Source of the DNA: Actinomycetes bacterium
Lineage (GTDB): Bacteria; Actinomycetota; Acidimicrobiia; Acidimicrobiales; RAAP-2
Reading direction: 5' to 3'
Assembly (NCBI GenBank): GCA_021793515.1
Contig: JAJYSP010000018.1
Coordinates: 1 to 55,296, forward strand
DNA: 55,296 bases
In this document: positions 50,431 through 55,296 of the stretch, in pieces
Numbering within the stretch: the first letter of the stretch is position 1
Layout: each line of letters opens with the position of its first letter
Notes under the pieces: generated by a model
What the model was told of the DNA's origin: nothing
Seen by the model: only the letters and a program-made list of their open reading frames with translations
Databases searched by the model: none
Translations under genes and position numbers: made by a program

Positions 50431-50640
50431 TTAGCGGTTTATCGTGGAGTTCACTTCTGACCCACTCCCAGGATCATCGTTCGAGAGGCCGACCTCGTCG
50501 ATCCCATCTTTGGAATCGACGTCGACTTGCGAAACTCGAGCGCCGTACCCTTCGGTGAGCGGGCTACCGGCGAGGTCGAGGATCTCGTTGATCACCGCGA
50601 TCAGCCGATCCTTTCTTCCTGTCGCTAACAACATCCACAA
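50431..50640 (-). pseudogene. Possible 3' fragment of an unrecognised gene
   Basis: The minus frame from about 50791 to 50431 is open for about 120 codons, but the upstream part has no ATG or GTG; the first possible starts are TTG at 50640 and ATG at 50634. The reading includes EELWMLLATGRKDRLIAV, then NEILDLAGSPLTEGYG, which looks like genuine protein. The upstream portion runs into the serine recombinase fragment on the other strand, suggesting that a rearrangement removed the 5' end. No family recognised. Confidence 0.4.
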
Positions 50641-50748
50641 TTCTTCGACCAGTCGTGGTCCAAATTCACCTTCAACGTCTTCAAACTGACAGGGTCGCGT
50701 CCCGTCCCCGGTGTAAGAGTGAAACGGGCGTAGGTGTGCGGGAAGCGA

Positions 50749-51195
50749 ATGATCCGGCTCCTCGTCGACGACGTCACCCTGCTACGCACCGACGAGATCG
50801 TCGCCCACGTTCGCTTCCGGGGCGGGGCCACACACACCCTGCGTCTGTCGCTGCCCCTCAGCGTCGCCGAGCTGCGCAAGGTCAACCCGGCGGTGGTCGC
50901 CGAAGTCGACCGACTACTCGACGAGCACACCGACGCCGAGACCGCCGCGATACTGAACGCAGCGGGGTGGCGTCCCGGCGTCGCCGAACGCTTCAGCCCG
51001 AGGATCCTCTATCTCCTGCGACGCACCTACGGACTCGAAGATCGCTACACGCGTCTTCGTCGTCGAGGCCTGCTCACGCTGGCTGAGATCTGTGAGCTGC
51101 TCGGGGCCCACCCCTCGACGGTGAAGGCCTGGGCGCGCTCTGGCCACATTGCCTCTTACGTCTACAACGACAAAGGCCAGCGGCTCTTCGAGTGA
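50749..51195 (+). pseudogene. C-terminal fragment of a serine recombinase
   Basis: About 148 codons matching only the C-terminal part of large serine recombinases of actinomycetes: RLLVDDVTLLR, VRFRGGATHTL, DPAVVAEVDRLLDEHTDAETAAILN, RRTYGLEDRYTRLR and the HTH-like LTLAEICELLGAHPSTVKAWARSGH, ending YNDKGQRLFE. The catalytic N-terminal resolvase domain (with the nucleophilic Ser) and zinc ribbon are absent; a TAG stop lies in frame just upstream (about 50731). Even from GTG at 50734 it could not be an active recombinase. It marks a decayed integrative element. Confidence 0.78.
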
Positions 51196-51204
51196 CCGTC
51201 CACG

Positions 51205-51360
51205 ATGCAACAGTTCTGCCAGTGGTGCGGGAATCCGGTGCCGGCAACGCCCACGCTTCGACGAGGCAAGAAGTGGTGCAGCCAGCACTGTGCCCAGGCG
51301 GCATATCACAGCCGGAAGCGCGAGTCCGCACCATCGAGTTACAGCAGTCACGTAGCATGA
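51205..51360 (+). CDS. Small zinc-finger protein
   Basis: 51-aa frame with two CxxC/CxxxC-type ligands: FCQWCGNPV and WCSQHCAQAAYHSRKRE. The spacing is that of a small treble-clef or zinc-ribbon, with a basic tail. ATG at 51205 begins 10 bp after the recombinase fragment stop; an SD is weak. Similar short zinc-finger ORFs accompany recombinase genes in actinomycete mobile elements. G/C at third positions is high. Function unknown; a DNA-binding accessory role is only a guess. Confidence 0.6.
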   Translation: MQQFCQWCGNPVPATPTLRRGKKWCSQHCAQAAYHSRKRESAPSSYSSHVA

Positions 51361-51456
51361 CGACGCGCCACGAGTCGGTCCGTTCATCGCATCGAATGTG
51401 GTGCCACGTTGGCCACGATGAGTTCACTATCGATCCAACCCAGGAGGAGCAGTCAG

Positions 51457-51537
51457 ATGCGCAAGCCTTGGGCTCTGTACAACCTATTTTGTATGGATCG
51501 CTCCTGCCTAATGTGTGGGTCTGGTTTCACCAGTTGA
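51457..51537 (+). CDS. Possible very small peptide (26 aa)
   Basis: A 26-codon frame begins with ATG at 51457 after GGAGGAG at 51443-51449, an excellent SD. The peptide carries three Cys including LMCGSG. It has no homologue I recognise, and the third-position composition is not distinctive. It may be a leader peptide for the gene at 51584 or a chance frame with a good SD. Confidence 0.3.
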   Translation: MRKPWALYNLFCMDRSCLMCGSGFTS

Positions 51538-51583
51538 GAGCGTTCGACCCGTTGATCTGAGTGGAGCCGGTAATGATGGTGCG

Positions 51584-52219
51584 GTGCCACGAACCACTCC
51601 TGACTGGTCGCCCGAGAGCGAAGAGGACTACGAGTTTGCTCGTAGGCAACTGAAGAAGCGCTTTGCCCAGTGGCGTGCGACGGTCGGCGCCGCGGTTGAG
51701 AGGGACGCCGGGGAGACGCCGATCCACTACAAGTGGGCCTTTCTCGACGGACATCTGACCCGATGGACCCGCGAAGACCTCGACGACGTCTATCTCGAGT
51801 TGCACCCCGCCAAGGTGATTGTCGACGACGACGATCTCACAGACGTCCTTGATGAAGCCAAGACTTTCATCCGTTTCTTAGACGAGACTGGTTTGCTCGA
51901 TCCCCACAGCGACTCGCCCGACGTGCTGGTCGACCATCTGGACGCGATCGAGGAGCAGTTCCGTCACAACATGGCCGACGCTTCTCGCTACAGCTTTGGC
52001 AAGCGTATGTGGATGACGGCGCAGTCCGAAGGTGTCCGCCTCGATGACCGGGCATCAATCGACGCGTTCATCGCCGACTTCAACGCCCGACCACTCGCTC
52101 AGCGCGACGCCATCTTGGGCCCGGGCCTTCCTCCGCGACCCCGGGCGACGGGTCGCTTCACCCCGCCGGGGACGCCGCCCAAAGCCCGTTCAACCAAGCG
52201 TCGCAAACGCCGACGCTGA
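51584..52219 (+). CDS. Conserved hypothetical protein of actinomycetes
   Basis: 211-aa soluble protein: the conserved-looking block is PIHYKWAFLDGHLTRWT, then LDDVYLELHPAKV, then a helical middle and a strongly basic tail (about 186-211, STKRRKRRR). It resembles a family I recall from many actinobacterial chromosomes without assigned function. The start is uncertain: GTG at 51584 begins the conserved part, while the frame is open to an ATG at 51515. The 3' end overlaps the truncated ISL3 transposase on the other strand. Confidence 0.68.
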   Translation: MPRTTPDWSPESEEDYEFARRQLKKRFAQWRATVGAAVERDAGETPIHYKWAFLDGHLTRWTREDLDDVYLELHPAKVIVDDDDLTDVLDEAKTFIRFLDETGLLDPHSDSPDVLVDHLDAIEEQFRHNMADASRYSFGKRMWMTAQSEGVRLDDRASIDAFIADFNARPLAQRDAILGPGLPPRPRATGRFTPPGTPPKARSTKRRKRRR

Positions 52220-52825
52220 GGATCGGTTCCGTCCCGGCAGTGCCGGACAGTAGCCACCGCGATCGAGCAGACACAGCGCGATGAGGTTGTCGGTGGACGT
52301 GAATCCGTAGGCCATGCGGGTGAGCAGGCGCAGCTTCGTGTTCGTGCTTTCGACCAGTGCGTTGGACAGCCCGTCGTTGGTCAGTGTCGCCACGATGGAG
52401 TCACGGTGGCGAACGATCCGGTAATACAGCTCGACGAAGGCCGGTATCCGGCACCGCCTGGCCCAACTGCACCACGCGTCGAGTGCCCGCACGGCCTCGC
52501 GCCCTCGCAGTTGGAAGACGAGGCGGAACTGCTCTTTCAAGAGGTAGGCCCGGTAGAGGGTCTTGTTCACCGCGGCCACGCGGGCGAGCCCCTGTTGCTG
52601 GTTGTCGGTGAGATGCTCGGGATTCTTTAACAGCGCGTAGCGACAGCCCTTCAGGTGGGCAATGAGGTTGGGTGCGCCGATCCTTCTCGCCGTTCGCCAG
52701 ATGCCCTTTCGCACTTCGTCGAGGGCCTTGGTCGCCCACGCGACCATGTGGAACGCGTCCGCACACAAGGTGGCGTTCGCACATCGCTCGGCGACCACGG
52801 TGGCGATCCATTCGGCGCTCGGCAT
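52190..52825 (-). pseudogene. Truncated ISL3-family transposase
   Basis: About 210 codons match the C-terminal catalytic part of ISL3 transposases: EWIATVVAERC, DAFHMVAWATKALDEVR with the second Asp, KNPEHLTDNQQQGL, and ALVESTNTKLRLLTRMAYGF with the final Glu. The N-terminal zinc-finger and first catalytic Asp region (roughly half the protein) are missing; the reading upstream of about 52822 loses similarity. The remaining frame is open to its natural stop. No terminal inverted repeats were identified. Confidence 0.82.
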
Positions 52826-52899
52826 CGAATGCATGGTAGACCGGGTAGGCACCGTTGCACGTATGAAGCCCTGTCCCCGATGTCCTGATGAGGAGAGCC

Positions 52900-53856
52900 G
52901 TGCCTGAGAAGTTTCCTGACGACCTCGGCCAGGAGATCGTTATCTACGCTGGTCCTGGAGTCGAGCTCTCCCTGCCCTTGGATCGGGAGCACGAGACGAT
53001 CTGGGCCTCGCAGGCTCAGATCGCGGAACTGTTCGGGGTCGACCGGTCAGGCGTGACCAAGCACGTCAATAACGTCTTTCGTAGTGCCGAGGTGGATAGA
53101 GATAGCAATGTGCAAAATTTGCACATTGCTTCTGCGGACCGACCGGTAGCCTTTTACAGCCTGGACGTTATCCTCGCCGTCGGCTACCGGGCGAACTCCG
53201 GGCGGGCAATCCATTTCCGACGCTGGGCGAGCGGTGTGCTCAAGGATTACATCGTCGCGGGCGTCGCCGTCAACAACAGGCGCCTAGACGATCTCGGGTC
53301 GATTGTGCGCTTGCTGTCGCGTTCGGACAACGAACTCGTCGCCGGTGTGGCTGACGTGCTCGCCGGCTATATCCCAGGGCTGCAACTACTTCGCGAGTAC
53401 GACGACGGTCACATTGCCGTCCCCTATGGCGCCGTACCGGGGTGGGAGCTCACGATTGAGGAAGCTCGAGCCGTCATCAAGCGTGTCGCCTCCGAGTTCC
53501 CACAGGACACGCTTTTCGGCCATGATCCCGAAGGCAAGCTCGATGGCACCGTCGGTGCCATCTACCAGGGCTTCGGTGGTCAAGACATCTACCCAACCGC
53601 AGAGGACAAGGCGGCCAATCTGCTCTACCTCGTCGTCAAGGACCACGCCCTGGCCGACGGGAACAAGCGCAGCGCGGCTGCCCTCTTTGTCACTTTTCTC
53701 GATCGAAACGGCATCCTTCGCGACGCCGAGGGTAAGCCAAAGATTTCCAACAACGCCTTGGCGGCCATCACGCTCATGGTGGCCATGAGCGACCCGAGCG
53801 AGAAGGACCTCATGGTGGCACTCATCACGCGAATGCTCTCAGTAACCAACCTCTGA
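52900..53856 (+). CDS. RhuM-Fic/Doc fusion protein
   Basis: 318-aa two-domain protein. The N-terminal about 120 residues are RhuM-like (IVIYAGPGVELSLPL, WASQAQIAELFGVDRSGVTKHVNNVF, YSLDVILAVGYRANS, FRRWASGVLKDYIV), with a putative HTH. The C-terminal half has the Fic/Doc motif HALADGNKRS (His about residue 249), a Doc-like HxxxDGNKR rather than HPFxxGNGR. Fic proteins transfer AMP or phosphate to target proteins. GTG at 52900 with GAGGAG at 52891-52896 is preferred over ATG at 52888. There is no adjacent Phd-type antitoxin or recognised inhibitory motif. It adjoins the truncated ISL3 transposase. Confidence 0.88.
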   Translation: MPEKFPDDLGQEIVIYAGPGVELSLPLDREHETIWASQAQIAELFGVDRSGVTKHVNNVFRSAEVDRDSNVQNLHIASADRPVAFYSLDVILAVGYRANSGRAIHFRRWASGVLKDYIVAGVAVNNRRLDDLGSIVRLLSRSDNELVAGVADVLAGYIPGLQLLREYDDGHIAVPYGAVPGWELTIEEARAVIKRVASEFPQDTLFGHDPEGKLDGTVGAIYQGFGGQDIYPTAEDKAANLLYLVVKDHALADGNKRSAAALFVTFLDRNGILRDAEGKPKISNNALAAITLMVAMSDPSEKDLMVALITRMLSVTNL

Positions 53857-54079
53857 AAGTAACTCAGACCGTTGCTCTCAGGCGGGGTCGGGCGGAGGCT
53901 CTGTCTTCCTATCGTCTCAAGTTTCGTCGGTGATCTAACTCGCGAATACGCCACGCGGAAAACCGGTAGATCGCGCGATTGGAGTCGTTGTCAACCTAGA
54001 GCAACGAGAATTTTCACCAAACGCCGAACGCTACTGGAGCAACTGGTCGTGTTCGTCAACCCCCTCTTCGAGTAATCAC

Positions 54080-54433
54080 CTTCGCGAGGACGCACTCGCG
54101 CAGCTCCGCCCTTACGGCCTCGACCAGGAGGGAAGTACGATCGCTGAGCACCTGCGCTCGGCCTTCCACAGTCCCCAGGGCTGGGCGGCCTTTCGCCGCC
54201 AGATCGACCTGGACGGCAACATCACCCTGAACGCCTCGTGTGACCAGGTCAACGCTCAGGTCCGTGCCCAGACCTCGTGGCGCAGCCGGCTCCCGGCCCA
54301 CCATTCCAACGCCGCCGCGGAGAACCTCCTCGACGACGGCAAGGCCACCATCGGAGGCCGGGAGTTGCACGCCGATGGATGGCACGACATGCACTTGCAC
54401 GCGAGGATCAGCCAAAAAGGATCCGCGGGCTGA
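54080..54433 (+). pseudogene. Start-less coding fragment, probably transposase C-terminus
   Basis: A frame of 118 codons up to the TGA at 54431 has very high G/C at third positions from about 54080 onward and reads like protein (LRPYGLDQEGSTIAEHL, SAFHSPQGWAAFRRQID, SRLPAHHSNAAAENLLDDG, TIGGRELHADGW). The open frame continues left to about 53938 but contains no ATG, GTG or TTG. The AAAENLLDDGKATIGGREL region resembles the end of DDE-type transposases, but I cannot name the family. It is a truncated gene. Confidence 0.5.
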
Positions 54434-54502
54434 GCCATTCGCAGAGTGCTAGTTTCCGAGGCCCGACGCAAGAGAAGTGCAACCTTGCATTGGCGGCTCG
54501 AT

Positions 54503-54979
54503 CTAACAAATGCCTGATTCGCGTCGGAGGCTCGGCGTCCGGAATTGCCCCATCCAAGAGATGCTGATAATTACTCCAAGCAACGATGGAGCAAAGGCGA
54601 GCCAGAGTCCCCAACTGGGAGTCGCGTATCTGAATCCCGGATGAACAAGGCGCAGTCCGACGTACAGTTGCACGATTTGAGATCCGACCAGCACGGCGAC
54701 TGCTCCGAAGAGGGACACAATTATCGCCGGAGCGCTTGAAAGATTTTTCGTCAGTGAGCTGATCGCAGCCAGGATGATGAGTAGTGCGATGGCTACGGTC
54801 GCGAAGCCGGTACCCCAATCCCACAGGACGAGGAGAACGGTGGCCATCCCCCTGGGTCGCGGATAGAAGGCGGGGACACAGACTCCGCATACGACTATTC
54901 CCGCCAAGGTCATGAGAGAAAACGGGAATAACTTGTGAGTCACCCACATCACAGTACGGCGAACGGAGTTCGACAACAT
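54503..54979 (-). CDS. Small integral membrane protein
   Basis: 158-aa protein with four hydrophobic segments (about 15-35, 45-70, 80-105 and 120-145) and short loops; the loop PAFYPRPRG is positively charged. ATG at 54979 has a GAGG-like SD about 10 bp upstream. The 3' part overlaps no other gene. Codon use is less GC-biased than in the metabolic region, consistent with acquired DNA. No family is recognised; it may be a four-helix membrane protein of a phage or IS neighbourhood. Confidence 0.6.
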   Translation of the reverse strand: MLSNSVRRTVMWVTHKLFPFSLMTLAGIVVCGVCVPAFYPRPRGMATVLLVLWDWGTGFATVAIALLIILAAISSLTKNLSSAPAIIVSLFGAVAVLVGSQIVQLYVGLRLVHPGFRYATPSWGLWLAFAPSLLGVIISISWMGQFRTPSLRRESGIC

Positions 54980-55177
54980 GTTCGAACCTCGTGAGCGTGT
55001 GGACTAGACGCCGTGAAGACTCTGGCGGTCAACGCTACAACTGGACCTTCCGTGGTCGTGTACTCACGGCTTCACTCGTCGACGGTCTTCGGTGAATTCG
55101 TGATGGATCGGAGGGCCCGACACAGCAGTTCTGCAACCTTGCACTGGAGACTTGGCGAAGAGTTACGAACTAAGGCC
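54980..55177. other. Short intergenic region before the right-edge transposase fragment
   Basis: No coding signal. It lies between the divergent membrane protein start and the stop codon of the transposase fragment. No terminal inverted repeat for an IS end was recognised with the sequence available. Confidence 0.35.
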
Positions 55178-55296
55178 TCACGTCGAGATTGATTGAGCGT
55201 TGATGGTGTAGTTCCACTCGCCGTGGAAGTCGTGCGGGGCGAGTGGCAACGCCGCGAGTTCACGGTCGCTGATCTTGACGCCTTTGGGATACCAGC
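55178..55296 (-). CDS. C-terminus of an ISAzo13-type (Rhodopirellula-like) transposase, partial
   Basis: The last 39 codons of a gene that extends past the right edge. The reading WYPKGVKISDRELAALPL, then APHDFHGEWNYTI, matches the C-terminus of ISAzo13-family transposases (pattern YPxGxxVxDxxxAxxxLxxHxFHGxWNYTI). The stop TGA is at 55180-55178. Whether the gene is intact beyond the window cannot be seen. Confidence 0.72.
   Translation of the reverse strand, partial: WYPKGVKISDRELAALPLAPHDFHGEWNYTINAQSIST

Overview
This window is GC-rich bacterial DNA with gene-dense operons, GTG starts in about half of the genes and strong G/C at third codon positions. Homoserine O-acetyltransferase, LytR-CpsA-Psr, DUF4232 and UvrD2-like proteins all point to an actinomycete, possibly in or near Acidimicrobiia; the lineage is an inference. 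No rRNA, tRNA or CRISPR array was recognised.

Layout. 1-4.5 kb: NMT1/THI5-type ABC importer followed by ribokinase and nucleoside hydrolase. 4.5-7.1 kb: ahcY and ychF on the minus strand. 7.2-10.1 kb: small membrane protein, TetR regulator, a glutaredoxin-thioredoxin reductase fusion and an alpha/beta hydrolase; a near-perfect palindrome separates the divergent regulator and reductase. 10.1-12.6 kb: metY-metX behind a clear sigma70-type promoter. 12.7-18.7 kb: ABC-F ATPase, then a two-gene ABC exporter downstream of its own TetR regulator. 18.7-22.1 kb: DsrE-like protein, then a TPP riboswitch controlling an NCS1 permease and an APH-fold kinase. 22.2-23 kb: rhodanese behind a perfect CsoR-type palindrome, and a small membrane protein.

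23-30.7 kb is a minus-strand carbohydrate block: cupin phosphomannose isomerase, phosphomannomutase-like HAD, GH130 phosphorylase, pgi, gnd, zwf and a Cof-like HAD. Read together these can carry a beta-mannoside through mannose-1-P, mannose-6-P, fructose-6-P and glucose-6-P into the oxidative pentose phosphate branch. 31-44.4 kb holds secreted DUF4232 proteins (one with a neocarzinostatin-like domain), a haloacid dehalogenase-like HAD, GNAT and hexapeptide acetyltransferases, a long UvrD2-like helicase with an HRDC domain, a DUF1295 membrane protein, an SDR oxidoreductase, an MFS transporter and an LCP protein.

From about 44.4 kb the composition is less uniform and the content accessory: an ECF sigma factor with an anti-sigma-like membrane protein and a secreted protein, a large lipoprotein, then (50.4-55.3 kb) a mosaic of mobile-element debris: the C-terminus of a serine recombinase, a small zinc-finger protein, a truncated ISL3 transposase, a RhuM-Fic fusion protein, a start-less transposase-like fragment, a membrane protein and the C-terminus of an ISAzo13-type transposase running off the window edge.

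The most interesting items are the riboswitch-controlled permease/kinase pair (a candidate thiamine uptake-and-phosphorylation unit), the mannoside-to-pentose-phosphate gene block, the glutaredoxin-TrxR fusion lacking the usual NADPH motif, and the RhuM-Fic protein within IS debris.
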